A stretch of DNA of 64,000 nucleotides from contig QWII01000084.1 in NCBI GenBank assembly GCA_021405325.1, positions 1-64,000 on the forward strand. The letters are read 5' to 3'. A program made the translations under genes and the position numbers. Shown here in pieces: positions 1-8,260 of this stretch. The notes under the pieces were generated by a model, which had not been told where the DNA came from, searched no databases, and was given only the letters and a program-made list of their open reading frames with translations. Source of the DNA: Caldilinea sp. CFX5 (GTDB taxonomy: Bacteria; Chloroflexota; Anaerolineae; Caldilineales; Caldilineaceae). Each line of letters opens with the position of its first letter. The stretch's first letter is position 1.

Positions 1-2
1 AA

Positions 3-46
3 GGCGGTAACGGATTTTCTCTTGTGACAGCCTATCCGTTGCCGCC
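3..46. repeat. Imperfect palindrome at left edge
   Basis: Arms at 3-15 and 34-46 are complementary with one mismatch (GGCGGTAACGGAT against GGCGGCAACGGAT). The next bases, CCAAAATCCGCTGT, resemble the outer arms of the palindrome at 11791-11904, so this is probably the right part of a longer element cut by the window edge. Confidence 0.5.
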
Positions 47-140
47 AAAATCCGCTGTAGTGGTCGATAGCATACCCTTAACTTAATGGCAGTGAGGGGT
101 AGGGAGGGGTGGCTTGGTAGTTACAAATAAAGTCCGAATT

Positions 141-193
141 GTCACCCTGAAAAGGTCTCATTCACGGCCACGCAGAGACCCTTTCAGGGTGAC
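141..193. repeat. GTCACCCTGAAAGG palindrome, copy 1
   Basis: An inverted repeat opening with GTCACCCTGAAAAGGTCTC and closing with its complement ending CTTTCAGGGTGAC. The same element recurs at 991-1045, so two copies bracket the livF-type gene. No target duplication is visible. It could act as a hairpin in the 5' leader of the gene at 243. Confidence 0.75.
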
Positions 194-242
194 AAGCGAG
201 AACGTAAGCGTTGAATTGCGCAATCGCTGAGATGATAAATTT

Positions 243-947
243 ATGTTAACGGTAGAAAATCTGAGCGTAAATTACGGCGCGTTTCGGGCGCTACAAGCGG
301 TGTCGTTGACCATTCCCGCCGGCAAGGTGGTGAGCATTGTCGGCGTCAACGGCGCCGGCAAGACGACGCTGATCAATACCATTTCAGGGCTGATCAAGCC
401 GGTGGCCGGGATGCTGCGCTTTGAAGGCAATGACATCACGGCTTTACCCGGTCATAAAATTGCCGACTTGGGGATTGTCCAGGTGCCGGAAGGGCGCAAA
501 TTGTTTCCCGACATGACCGTTCATGAGAACCTGTTGTTGGGCGGCTTTCTGCCACGGGTGCGTGCCCAGCGGCAAGCGACCAGCCAGGAAATTTTTGCTA
601 TGTTCCCGGTCTTGCAACAACGGCAAACCCAGCTTGCCAAAACCCTCTCCGGCGGCGAACAGCAGATGGTAGCAATTGGTCGGGCGCTCATGTCCAAGCC
701 CAAGGTAATTATGTTTGATGAGCCGTCGCTGGGGCTGGCGCCGCTGGTGGTCAAAGCGATTTTTGCTGCCATCCAACAACTCAAAGCGGCCGGCCTGACG
801 ATTCTCTTGGTCGAGCAAAATGTTCATCAATCGCTGCAAGTTGCTGATTACGCTTATGTTCTGGAAACCGGCCAGGTGGTGTTGGAAGGTTCCGGGCGCG
901 AGGTTGCGGAGAACGAGCATACGAAACGGGCCTATTTAGGCATCTAA
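243..947 (+). CDS. livF: Branched-chain amino acid ABC transporter ATP-binding protein (LivF type)
   Basis: A 234-residue cytoplasmic ATPase of the LivF branch, which energises import of branched-chain amino acids, amides or urea. Walker A (GVNGAGKT) is at residues 34-41, the ABC signature LSGGEQ at 135-140 and Walker B (VIMFDE) at 155-160. The SLGLAP sequence after Walker B and the short length are typical of LivF. LivG, LivH, LivM and the binding protein are not seen. If present they lie left of the window, but the 240 bases upstream are palindromic spacer, so this gene may stand alone. Assignment to LivF is from motif layout; the substrate is unknown. Confidence 0.88.
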   Translation: MLTVENLSVNYGAFRALQAVSLTIPAGKVVSIVGVNGAGKTTLINTISGLIKPVAGMLRFEGNDITALPGHKIADLGIVQVPEGRKLFPDMTVHENLLLGGFLPRVRAQRQATSQEIFAMFPVLQQRQTQLAKTLSGGEQQMVAIGRALMSKPKVIMFDEPSLGLAPLVVKAIFAAIQQLKAAGLTILLVEQNVHQSLQVADYAYVLETGQVVLEGSGREVAENEHTKRAYLGI

Positions 948-990
948 TGATTGAGCGTAGGCGTTTTTGCCAACCCGCTAGACCCCGTCT

Positions 991-1045
991 GTCACCCTGA
1001 AAGGGTCTCCTGCCTATTGTAACCAGGAGACCCTTTCAGGGTGAC
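991..1045. repeat. GTCACCCTGAAAGG palindrome, copy 2
   Basis: A near-perfect inverted repeat (GTCACCCTGAAAGGGTCTCC paired with its complement ending AGGGTGAC) 44 bases after the livF-type stop. It is the second copy of the element at 141-193. It could fold as a terminator-like hairpin, but no T tract follows. Confidence 0.75.
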
Positions 1046-1176
1046 AAACAAGCTTTAGGGGTTATCTCGAAGCCGCCGTGTGTAAAGCCGGTGGGTATGG
1101 AACCGCATGAGTAGCGCGGTGTCTAGCCCCGGCAACCTGGCTCCTTACCATGAGTCTACATAATCCAAGGAAATTT

Positions 1177-2073
1177 ATGACTAATTTTGCTTATCTCAAC
1201 GGTGTCTACAACATCACCCCCACCCCTTTTCATCCTGACGGCTCATTGGATGAAGCCAGTCTTGGTACGTTAACACGCTTCAACATTGCCAAAGGAGTCG
1301 ATGGCATGACCATCCTGGGCGTCATGGGCGAGACAAGCAAAGTGACCGACGCTGAGCGCGACCGCATCATTGCCGGCGTGCTGGCGGCGGCAGATGGCAA
1401 GTTGCCCATCTGTGTCGGCACGACGCATACCAGCACTTGGGGTTGCATCGACTATAGCAAACGGGCGCAAGAACTGGGCGCACAGGCCGTCATGGTGGCG
1501 CCGCCGAAACTGAGCCGCACCAATGACGAAGCGCTCCGTCGCCATTATTTGGCGGTGGCTGAAGCGATTGACATTCCGATTGTCGTCCAGGATCACCCGG
1601 CCAGTTCCGGCGTCCACATGAGCGTCGAGGTGATTGTGCGCATTGCCGAGGAAGCGCCGCGCTGTCGCTATTTGAAACTGGAAGATGTGCCGTCGCCGCC
1701 CAAAGCCGCCAAAGTGCGCAAAGCCTACCCCGGCATGATCATCTTTGGCGGGCTGGGGGGCATGATGTTTCTGGAAGAGCTAAAAAATGGCGCCGACGGC
1801 ACAATGACCGGCTTTGGCTTCCCCGAAATCCTGGTCCAGATCCACCGCCAGTTCCACAGCGGCGACATCGACGGCGCTACGGAAACTTTCTACCGCTACT
1901 GCCCCCTGATTCGCTTTGAAGCGCAAGAGGGCATCAGCCTGACCCTGCGCAAGCAACTCTATTACCAGCGCGGCGCTATCGCCTCCCCCCAAGCCCGTCA
2001 GCCCTATGCGCCGCTGGATGAAGGGACATTGCGTGATCTCAATGATTTGCTGACGCGGTTACAGCTTCAATAG
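1177..2073 (+). CDS. DapA/NanA-family class I lyase or dehydratase
   Basis: A 298-residue TIM-barrel protein of the dihydrodipicolinate synthase/N-acetylneuraminate lyase superfamily, whose members form a Schiff base between a lysine and a 2-keto acid. The start at 1177 is chosen because AAGG lies 7 bases upstream; an in-frame ATG at 1150 would add nine residues. The Schiff-base lysine is probably K167 in YLKLEDV. Two residues usual in true DHDPS are absent: the GTTGES region reads GVMGETS, and the tyrosine of the YNVP motif is replaced (VVQDHP). A role in lysine synthesis is therefore unlikely. Given the glucarate dehydratase and semialdehyde dehydrogenase elsewhere in the window, a sugar-acid keto-deoxy dehydratase or aldolase is possible but unproven. 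Confidence 0.8.
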   Translation: MTNFAYLNGVYNITPTPFHPDGSLDEASLGTLTRFNIAKGVDGMTILGVMGETSKVTDAERDRIIAGVLAAADGKLPICVGTTHTSTWGCIDYSKRAQELGAQAVMVAPPKLSRTNDEALRRHYLAVAEAIDIPIVVQDHPASSGVHMSVEVIVRIAEEAPRCRYLKLEDVPSPPKAAKVRKAYPGMIIFGGLGGMMFLEELKNGADGTMTGFGFPEILVQIHRQFHSGDIDGATETFYRYCPLIRFEAQEGISLTLRKQLYYQRGAIASPQARQPYAPLDEGTLRDLNDLLTRLQLQ

Positions 2074-2075
2074 GT

Positions 2076-2150
2076 TGGGGAGATTGAGCGATAAAGAGAT
2101 TGAGCGATTATGGTATGTCAGCAGCTCAATCTCTTTATCTCCCAATCTCT
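2076..2150. repeat. Long hairpin after the DapA-family gene
   Basis: The left arm, about 2080-2105 (GAGATTGAGCGATAAAGAGA and onward), pairs with the right arm at 2124-2149 with few mismatches. It starts three bases after the stop and may end transcription. AGATTGAGCGAT also occurs near 4430, so the element has relatives. Confidence 0.65.
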
Positions 2151-2520
2151 TCGTTATCAGGCAACTTGAACAAAACGCGCAGGAAAACATTGGTAAAGAA
2201 ATTGGCGACACTCTGGTTGACAAGAATGGGTGCTTCGGCTACAATAGATGCACTTTACCGCCCAATTGCGAAGAAACCAAGTTTTTGCTCAACCAATCAG
2301 CATCTGTTGCCGGTGAAAAACCTGGTTTCTGACTTAGTAGTTACATATTTTCAAGCCCCAACTTTTGCAATCAATCGTTGTTGGTTAACCCGCTGGTTAA
2401 CTCACTGTTGGCGTATACCATTTTATCAGCAAGCTTTGTTCCCGGCGCCGGCGTAGCGTGTTCTATAGCTAGCCGCCTCATCGAACCCTATCCGCTTTTG
2501 TTGAGACAAGGAGAAGGAGC
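2151..2520 (+). other. Intergenic region without a convincing gene
   Basis: Short open frames at 2075-2332 and 2100-2456 start inside the hairpin, show no recognisable motif and have mixed composition; I do not call them. The last bases contain the strong ribosome-binding site AAGGAGAAGGAGC for the permease gene at 2521. No clear promoter was found. Confidence 0.5.
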
Positions 2521-3450
2521 GTGCTTCGTTACACAATTGAACGACTCATCTGGTTGGTGCCGACGCTGTTAGCAATGGCGTTAGTCACCTTTTTGGTCAT
2601 GCACGCTACACCTGGCAGTCCGCTTGATCCCCAGGCGCCGAATGCGAATCCGCTGCCGCCCGAACTCCAAAAAAATTTAGCTGAGAAGTATGGGTTAGAT
2701 AAGCCGCTGCATATCCAGTTTATCACCTTTGTTTCCAACGCGGTACGCCTTGACTTTGGTTTTTCCTATCAGTACAAGAGCCGCACGGTAGCCGAGATTA
2801 TTGGCAACACTTTCCCCGTATCGCTGCAATTGGGAACGTTGGCCTTTCTTTTGGCCGTCATCGTCGGCATTACCTTGGGTGCCGTAGCCGCCATGCGGCA
2901 GAACAGTTGGATCGACTACCTTTGTGTGATGATTACCACCTTAGGCGTCAGTTTGCCTAACTTTGTCATCGGCATCTTATTTATCTTGCTCTTTTGTATT
3001 ACCTTGCAGTGGTTTCCAATGGTGGGTTGGGATACGCCAATGCATTGGGTCTTGCCCACGATTACGCTCAGCCTCGGTCCTTTAGCCATCATTGCCCGCT
3101 ACACACGGTCGAGTGTTTTAGATGTGATTCGCTCCGATTATGTGCGCACGGCGCAAGCCAAAGGGTTGGGCGACCGCATGATTATTACACGCCATGTTTT
3201 GAAAAATGCCTTAATTCCTGTCGTCACCATCCTTGGCCCCATCTTTGCCGCAATTGGCACCGGCTCCTTTTTTGTCGAAGCGCTCTACTCGGTGCCAGGT
3301 ATGGGTAAATTCTTTGTCAGCAGCATGAGTAGCCGTGACTACAACATGATTATGGCTGTCATTTTACTTTATGGCGTTTTTCTAGGCATCATGAATTTAT
3401 TTGTCGATTTGATCTATGGGTGGCTTGATCCGCGGATCAGATTTGACTAA
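2521..3450 (+). CDS. Dipeptide/oligopeptide ABC transporter permease (DppB/OppB type)
   Basis: A 309-residue inner-membrane permease, first of the two transmembrane subunits of a peptide/nickel-class importer. The N-terminus (LRYTIERLIWLVPTLLAMAL) is the usual first helix of DppB, and the EAA loop around RTAQAKGLGDRMIITRHVLKNALIPV contacts the ATPases. The start is GTG, directly after the strong ribosome-binding site AGGAGAAGGAG. It is followed after 20 bases by the partner permease and then by the binding protein. No DppD/DppF ATPases are encoded here, so they must be elsewhere or shared. Substrates of this class range from peptides to oligosaccharides. Confidence 0.92.
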   Translation: MLRYTIERLIWLVPTLLAMALVTFLVMHATPGSPLDPQAPNANPLPPELQKNLAEKYGLDKPLHIQFITFVSNAVRLDFGFSYQYKSRTVAEIIGNTFPVSLQLGTLAFLLAVIVGITLGAVAAMRQNSWIDYLCVMITTLGVSLPNFVIGILFILLFCITLQWFPMVGWDTPMHWVLPTITLSLGPLAIIARYTRSSVLDVIRSDYVRTAQAKGLGDRMIITRHVLKNALIPVVTILGPIFAAIGTGSFFVEALYSVPGMGKFFVSSMSSRDYNMIMAVILLYGVFLGIMNLFVDLIYGWLDPRIRFD

Positions 3451-3470
3451 AGCTTGGGGAGGGCTGGACA

Positions 3471-4394
3471 ATGGCAGCAACAGCGCCCGTCGCAGGTCGA
3501 CGCAAGTCAACAACGAACAGCGCCGATGACAGCAAATTGCAGATGCGCAAAGAGACAAATCTCTGGCGTGACGCGTGGCGCCGTTTGCTGCGCAATAAGT
3601 TAGCCGTGGCCGGTATGGTTGTTGTGCTTTTCTTCTTGTTTTTAGCCGTTTTTGCCGATCTCATTGCACCCTATCGTTATGATGACGCTGATTTTGCCAA
3701 AACCTATCAATTTCCCAGCACGGAACATCCGCTCGGCACAAGCCCACTAGGGCAAGATATGCTTAGCCGGTTGATTTATGGGGCGCGTGTCTCCATGTTG
3801 GTCGGGTTGGGCGCTCAGGTTATTGTGCTGCTGATTGGGGTGCCGCTTGGCGCCATTGCCGGCTACTATGGCGGGAAAACGGATCTCTATTTAATGCGTT
3901 TTGTTGACGTGATGTATGCTTTCCCCACCCTTCTTTTTGTCATTCTGATCATGTCGGCCTTGGGACCGGGGATGGTCAATATCTTTATTGCGCTTGGCCT
4001 CACCGGCTGGGTTACGCTCTGCCGCTTGACCCGCGGACAGTTGCTATCCCTACGCGAGAAGGAATTTGTGTTAGCAGCGCGCGCCGTTGGCGCTCGATCA
4101 GGTCGCATCATCACCAAACACCTGTTGCCGAATGCCCTCACACCGATCATCATTGCCCTTACCTTTGGCATTCCGCAGGCCATCTTTACAGAAGCCGCGC
4201 TTAGCTTCATCGGCGTCGGCATCAGCCCGCCCACGCCAAGCTGGGGCCAAATGGTGGGTGAATATCAGAAATACCTACGCAGCTATTGGTACCTCGCCAC
4301 CTTTCCTAGTATCGCCATCGGTCTCACCATGCTTGCCTTCTCTTTCCTGGGGGATGGCTTGCGCGACGCCCTTGATCCACGGATGAAACGCTAA
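3471..4394 (+). CDS. Dipeptide/oligopeptide ABC transporter permease (DppC/OppC type)
   Basis: A 307-residue inner-membrane permease that pairs with the product of 2521-3450. A hydrophilic 40-residue N-terminus precedes the first helix (KLAVAGMVVVLFFLFLAVFA), as usual in DppC. The sequence HPLGTSPLGQDMLSRLIYGAR and the EAA loop (AARAVGARSGRIITKHLLPN) are diagnostic of the family. The gene follows dppB by 20 bases and precedes the lipoprotein gene, forming a three-gene unit interrupted only by a transposed palindrome at 4456-4552. Confidence 0.92.
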   Translation: MAATAPVAGRRKSTTNSADDSKLQMRKETNLWRDAWRRLLRNKLAVAGMVVVLFFLFLAVFADLIAPYRYDDADFAKTYQFPSTEHPLGTSPLGQDMLSRLIYGARVSMLVGLGAQVIVLLIGVPLGAIAGYYGGKTDLYLMRFVDVMYAFPTLLFVILIMSALGPGMVNIFIALGLTGWVTLCRLTRGQLLSLREKEFVLAARAVGARSGRIITKHLLPNALTPIIIALTFGIPQAIFTEAALSFIGVGISPPTPSWGQMVGEYQKYLRSYWYLATFPSIAIGLTMLAFSFLGDGLRDALDPRMKR

Positions 4395-4455
4395 TTACTT
4401 AATCTCTCAGTACTCACCTTGATATTGAGAGATTGAGCGATTTTTAACGAAATTT

Positions 4456-4552
4456 GTAACTACTAACCCCCACCTGCCCTCCCCCTGCTAAGGGGAGGGA
4501 CAGTTCCGCCCCTTAGCAGGGGGAGGGTAGGTGGGGGTAGCTTGGTAGTTAC
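4456..4552. mobile_element. GTAACTAC palindrome (family B) with 8-bp target duplication
   Basis: A 97-base inverted repeat with ends GTAACTAC and GTAGTTAC. The eight bases before it (CGAAATTT, 4448-4455) are repeated exactly after it (4553-4560), which is the mark of transposition. It encodes no protein, so it would be a MITE-like element mobilised in trans. It sits between the permease gene and the binding-protein gene of one operon, 30 bases ahead of the latter's start. Confidence 0.8.
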
Positions 4553-4582
4553 CGAAATTTTATTAATTTGGAGGAAATTCAC

Positions 4583-6379
4583 ATGCAACATTGGACACAA
4601 GATGCAGAACAGGTCAAACTCTTTATGCAGCGTTCAGCGGCAGCCGGGGTTAGTCGTCGTAACTTTATGAAGATTTTGGCCGCATCGGCTACCACGGCAG
4701 CCCTGGCAGCTTGCGCCCCCGCCGGTGCGCCGGCGCCGACCGAATCCGGGAGTGGTGAGACGGCCGCCCCTGCCGCCGGTGAGATGCTGCCGGATGAGCA
4801 GCAGATTATGCGGATGCCTTCAACCAATGAGCCGGCCAGCCACGACTTCAATTTTGACCTCTACAACAATGGCTTCACCGAACTCTTTGCCGGTCTGACC
4901 CGCTTCAATACAGACTATGAGCCGGTGCCCTATGTGGCGGAAAGCTTCAGCATCAGTGACGACGGCACGGTCTACACCTTCAAGTTCACTCCTGGCTTGA
5001 CTTGGACCAATGGGGATCCGGTGACGGCGGCGGATTTTGAATGGTCATTCAAACGCCAACTCGACCCGGCCTCCGGCGCCCCCTATGCCGCCTTCCTCTT
5101 TGATATTAAGAATGGTGAAGCACTGAATACGGGTGCGGATGGCATCACGCCTGATGATGTCGGCGTCAAAGCGATTGATGACACAACTTTGGAGATCACG
5201 CTGGAAGGACCGCGCGGCTACTTCCCGACGGTCATGGCCTATGCGGCAGCTTTGCCGGCTCACCGCCCATCGGTTGAAAAATTTGGGGAGAAATGGACCG
5301 AAGCGGCCAATATTGTCACCAATGGTCCATGGAAATTGACCAGTTGGGAGCATGATTCGCAATACACGGCCGAGCGCAACGATGATTTCAAACTTGAGCC
5401 GAAGGCCAAGCTGCGCAAGTTAATCAGACAGATTATCGCCAGTGACGCGCAACTGGCAGCTTACGAAGCCAATGAAGTTGATCGCACCCAACAAGTCCCT
5501 GTGGCCGAAATCAAGCGCTTGCAGGCCGATCCGGCGCTTGCGCAGGAGTTGCACACCTTCTCGCTGACCGGCACCTTCTATCTGGCCCCCTCCTATTCGA
5601 TGGCGCCCTTCGATGTGAAGGAAGTTCGCCAGGCGCTGAACCATGCCATCGATCGTGAGACGATTGTCAATTCAGTGCTGCAAGGCGTTGGTCAGGTCGC
5701 CTATACCTTTGTACCGCCCGATTCGCCAGGCTATGTTGATCCGGCGCAGTACGGTTGGGTGGGTGAACTGACTGACTACAACCCGCAGAAGGCGATGGAT
5801 CTGTTGAAGGGTACACCGTATGAGGGTGGTCAAAACTGGCCGGAGGTCAAGATTACCTACCGTTCCGATGAGTTGGGTGGCATCTCTGGCCTCGTTGTGC
5901 AGGCGATTCAGGCCATGCTCAAAGAGAACTTGAATATGGATGTGACCTTGGAGGGCTTGGAGAATGCCGTCTTCCGCAGCAGCATGTGGGAACATAAGAA
6001 TCAATTGACCTATGTGCGCTGGTACATGGACTATCCCGATCCCAACAACAACCACTTCCTGGTCTGGTACTCGAGTCGTTCCAGCGGTTCGCGCCATGAA
6101 TATAAGGATGCGGACTATGACGCCATGCTCGAAAAGGCCGCCGGCGCCCCCACCATGGAAGAACGCATGGCGATCTACACCGAAGCCGAAAAGCGCATGA
6201 TCGAAGATGGGGCAGCGACCTATGTCTACTACCCCTTTGGTGTCAGTCTCTACAAGCCGTGGGTGCAAGGGTTGCCGGTAAGCTCGACCGGACTTGCCGT
6301 CCAGGACTGGAACATCTACTTTGGCCTGCCGCAAGAAGTCTATATTGTCGATCACCCGGATCGACCGCAGTTGAGCTAG
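4583..6379 (+). CDS. Peptide-class ABC transporter substrate-binding lipoprotein (SBP family 5)
   Basis: A 598-residue extracytoplasmic solute-binding protein, cluster C/family 5, that delivers substrate to the adjacent permeases. The start is ATG 4583 behind GGAGGAAATTCAC; a TTG at 4568 is in frame but overlaps that ribosome-binding site. The N-terminus carries a twin-arginine-like motif (SRRNFMK) and a lipobox (ALAAC, cysteine about residue 44), followed by an Ala/Pro/Gly/Glu linker, so it is probably exported folded and lipid-anchored. The body has the family hallmarks YTFKFTPGLTWTNGDPVTAADF and VRQALNHAIDRETIV. The ligand cannot be read from the sequence. Confidence 0.92.
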   Translation: MQHWTQDAEQVKLFMQRSAAAGVSRRNFMKILAASATTAALAACAPAGAPAPTESGSGETAAPAAGEMLPDEQQIMRMPSTNEPASHDFNFDLYNNGFTELFAGLTRFNTDYEPVPYVAESFSISDDGTVYTFKFTPGLTWTNGDPVTAADFEWSFKRQLDPASGAPYAAFLFDIKNGEALNTGADGITPDDVGVKAIDDTTLEITLEGPRGYFPTVMAYAAALPAHRPSVEKFGEKWTEAANIVTNGPWKLTSWEHDSQYTAERNDDFKLEPKAKLRKLIRQIIASDAQLAAYEANEVDRTQQVPVAEIKRLQADPALAQELHTFSLTGTFYLAPSYSMAPFDVKEVRQALNHAIDRETIVNSVLQGVGQVAYTFVPPDSPGYVDPAQYGWVGELTDYNPQKAMDLLKGTPYEGGQNWPEVKITYRSDELGGISGLVVQAIQAMLKENLNMDVTLEGLENAVFRSSMWEHKNQLTYVRWYMDYPDPNNNHFLVWYSSRSSGSRHEYKDADYDAMLEKAAGAPTMEERMAIYTEAEKRMIEDGAATYVYYPFGVSLYKPWVQGLPVSSTGLAVQDWNIYFGLPQEVYIVDHPDRPQLS

Positions 6380-6380
6380 G

Positions 6381-6456
6381 CAGGTAGGTAGACAGGTAAA
6401 TAGGTAGACAGGTCTTATCCCCTGTGTACCTGTGTACCTGTCTACCTATCTACCTG
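6381..6456. repeat. GGTAGACAGGT palindrome, terminator-like
   Basis: Arms built from repeats of the words GGTAGACAGGT and GGTAAATAGG pair across about 76 bases. It lies between the convergent binding-protein gene and the FGE-sulfatase-domain gene. A close relative lies at 13062-13122, again directly after a binding-protein gene. Confidence 0.7.
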
Positions 6457-6463
6457 CTTCCTC

Positions 6464-7273
6464 TCACAAACTTTTCGCACAGCGAAAGCCCGTCGTCACA
6501 AAACCAAAATTGGGGTTGGCGGCGTAGCGGTTGGCGCAGCGGGTGTGTTCGATGAAACGGCTTTGCCAGGAGCCGCCGCGGAGGACGCGCCGACCGGCAT
6601 CTTCTCGCAAGTCCTCACGACCGTCGTCGGCGTGGTAGGGGTAAGATTCATAGAGGCTGCTGGTCCACTCCCAAATGTTGCCGGCCATGTCGGTGACGCC
6701 ATAGGGGCTATCACCGAGCGGCGAGAAATGGCCGACCAGGGAAGTGCCTTTGATGCCGGTCTTGGCGACGTTGCAACATTTATAGTCAAAGGTATCGCCC
6801 CACGGATATTGACGGCCATCTTCGCCACGAGCCGCTTTTTCCCATTCGGCTTCGGTTGGTAAACGTTTACCGGCCCATCGTGCATAGGCCAAGGCTTCAT
6901 ACCAGGTGACGCCGACAATCGGTTGCTGCGGCGCGTTCCACTGGGCGTCGTACCAATAACGGGGGACGCGGCGCATCTCCTCTTTGTGAATCCAACGGTA
7001 GCCCTCCTGCAAGCCCCCCCAGCAGGGTGCATCGGGATCGTCATACATGCCTGATTCCCAGAAAGCGCGAAATTGACCGTTGGTGACGGGTGTGCGGTCA
7101 ATGGCAAAGGCTTCGACCCATACCTCAGTCACAGGGCTTTCATCATCACGCAGATTACTACCCATGAGAAACGGGCCGGCCGGAATCAAAACCATATCGG
7201 CGATCCATGTTGTTTGAATGATCGGTTGAGCAATCACAGCATTTTCTCCATAGCCTTCAGCCATTCCAAGCAT
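6464..7273 (-). CDS. Formylglycine-generating-enzyme (SUMF1)-domain protein
   Basis: About 269 residues, almost entirely one FGE-sulfatase domain: MVLIPAGPFLMGS near the start, VGVTWYEALAYARWAGKRLPTEAEWEKAARG in the middle, and FRCAKS at the C-terminus. Sequences such as WEWTSS and RVLRGGSW are the usual ligand or metal loops. Such domains make formylglycine in sulfatases or act in other oxidative chemistries and binding roles. No sulfatase is nearby, so the target is unknown. An open frame extends to 7354, but those extra codons lie in the palindrome at 7287-7341. I therefore prefer a start at 7273, with 7264 or 7195 as alternatives. Confidence 0.85.
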   Translation of the reverse strand: MLGMAEGYGENAVIAQPIIQTTWIADMVLIPAGPFLMGSNLRDDESPVTEVWVEAFAIDRTPVTNGQFRAFWESGMYDDPDAPCWGGLQEGYRWIHKEEMRRVPRYWYDAQWNAPQQPIVGVTWYEALAYARWAGKRLPTEAEWEKAARGEDGRQYPWGDTFDYKCCNVAKTGIKGTSLVGHFSPLGDSPYGVTDMAGNIWEWTSSLYESYPYHADDGREDLREDAGRRVLRGGSWQSRFIEHTRCANRYAANPNFGFVTTGFRCAKSL

Positions 7274-7286
7274 AAACGATGCTTTG

Positions 7287-7341
7287 CGTGCTTCGTACGG
7301 CGTGGCCTGAGCCTGTCGAAGGCCACGCCGTACGAAGCACG
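7287..7341. repeat. Family D palindrome (11-nt centre GAGCCTGTCGA)
   Basis: Perfect 22-base arms (7287-7308 and 7320-7341) around the 11-base centre GAGCCTGTCGA (7309-7319). The same centre, with unrelated arms, occurs at 18552-18612, 43285-43337, 47400-47464 and 63440-63510. It is translatable as an artificial N-terminal extension of the neighbouring gene. Confidence 0.85.
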
Positions 7342-7471
7342 GGAATTTCAGCAAATAACCTGTTGATCTACAGTTGATCTACGTTCGATATACTATAATC
7401 TAGAGGTTTGGCAAGCGCAAAAGTTAAGGCGCGCCGGTGTTACGGTAAGTGATGATTAGGAGCTTTACCGG

Positions 7472-7933
7472 ATGTTCATTCGTCCAGCAACGGAAGCGGA
7501 TCGCACGGCCATTCTCGGCTTGATGCGACCGGGGGATTTTAATCGCGTCAACTTGCAACCGGTCTGCTTTCTCGTGGCGGAGGAGGCGGGCCGGGTGATC
7601 GGCATTGGGCAGGTTAAACGTCATCGCGACGGCACGCCTGAACTGGCCTCGCTGGTGGTCGCCGCTGATCGGCGGGGGGAAGGGATTGGACAGGCGTTGG
7701 TGCGGGCGTTGGTGGCGCAGCATGGTGGGCCGCTCTATCTCTTTTGTCTGGCTGAATTGGAAGGCTTCTATGCGCGGCTTGGCTTTCGGCGCGTTGAGCG
7801 GCAACACTTACCGCGGTTGCTGGCGCTGATTCATGGGCTGGGTAATAGTATGGGACGGTTGCCACGGTTAGTCGGCAAACCGCGTCTTCGCGTCATCGCC
7901 ATGCGCACCGAAGGGGGCAAAGACAGGTTGTAA
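7472..7933 (+). CDS. GNAT-family N-acetyltransferase
   Basis: A 153-residue protein with the GNAT fold. ATEADRTAILGLMRPGDF matches the first helix region. ELASLVVAADRRGEGIGQALVRALVAQ is motif A, with the R-R-G-E-G-I-G acetyl-CoA loop. YLFCLAELEGFYARLGFRRV is motif B. It transfers an acetyl group from acetyl-CoA to an unknown amine. A good ribosome-binding site (AGGAG) lies nine bases upstream. It is transcribed alone, divergent from the FGE-sulfatase-domain gene and before the pot promoter region. Confidence 0.85.
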   Translation: MFIRPATEADRTAILGLMRPGDFNRVNLQPVCFLVAEEAGRVIGIGQVKRHRDGTPELASLVVAADRRGEGIGQALVRALVAQHGGPLYLFCLAELEGFYARLGFRRVERQHLPRLLALIHGLGNSMGRLPRLVGKPRLRVIAMRTEGGKDRL

Positions 7934-7970
7934 CACTGTAAGCAAATTTTTCGTAAAAACCTGCTCAGTT

Positions 7971-8000
7971 TTGAATTGCTACGCAAAAACATGATATAAT
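7971..8000 (+). promoter_or_regulatory. Candidate sigma-70 promoter for the pot operon
   Basis: TTGAAT at 7971-7976 and TATAAT at 7995-8000 are separated by 18 bases, with an extended -10 (TGA before TATAAT). It is the best promoter-like sequence ahead of potA. The 260-base leader then contains a transposed palindrome and a second hairpin. Confidence 0.45.
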
Positions 8001-8010
8001 TTTATACAAT

Positions 8011-8095
8011 TAGGAGTTACGCAGTTGGACAAGACCTGTCAGGTTTGCGAAACCTGACAGGTCTCTGGTAGCGCCCGTCAACTGCGTAACTCCTA
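8011..8095. mobile_element. 85-bp TAGGAGTTACGCAGTTG palindrome (family A) with 5-bp target duplication
   Basis: Terminal inverted repeats are TAGGAGTTACGCAGTTG and its exact complement. The flanking ACAAT at 8006-8010 is duplicated at 8096-8100. The inner part holds a second palindrome around ACCTGTCAGG. Its length, ends and target duplication match the copies at 21762 and 35928. It is non-coding, hence MITE-like. Confidence 0.85.
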
Positions 8096-8127
8096 ACAAT
8101 TACAATTATTCAATGAACTTCTCATTC

Positions 8128-8199
8128 ATCAAAGATTGCGCAGATTACGCAGATTGCGATTGAATCATAAAAATCTGCGTACTCTGCGCAATCTTTGAT
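8128..8199. repeat. Long hairpin in the potA leader
   Basis: ATCAAAGATTGCGCAG at 8128-8143 pairs with its complement near 8184-8199, with further inner pairing (CAGATTACGCAGATT against AATCTGCGTACTCTG). It lies 60 bases ahead of potA and could affect expression. No flanking duplication is seen. Confidence 0.65.
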
Positions 8200-8260
8200 T
8201 TACCTGAATTGATCGACTGATCTTTGCTGAATAAGCGCCACTAGGATTGGAGAGTGTAAG

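Noticed and set aside
2075..2456. Two short open frames after the DapA-family gene
   Set aside because: Both start in a hairpin, lack recognisable motifs and end in AT-rich spacer.
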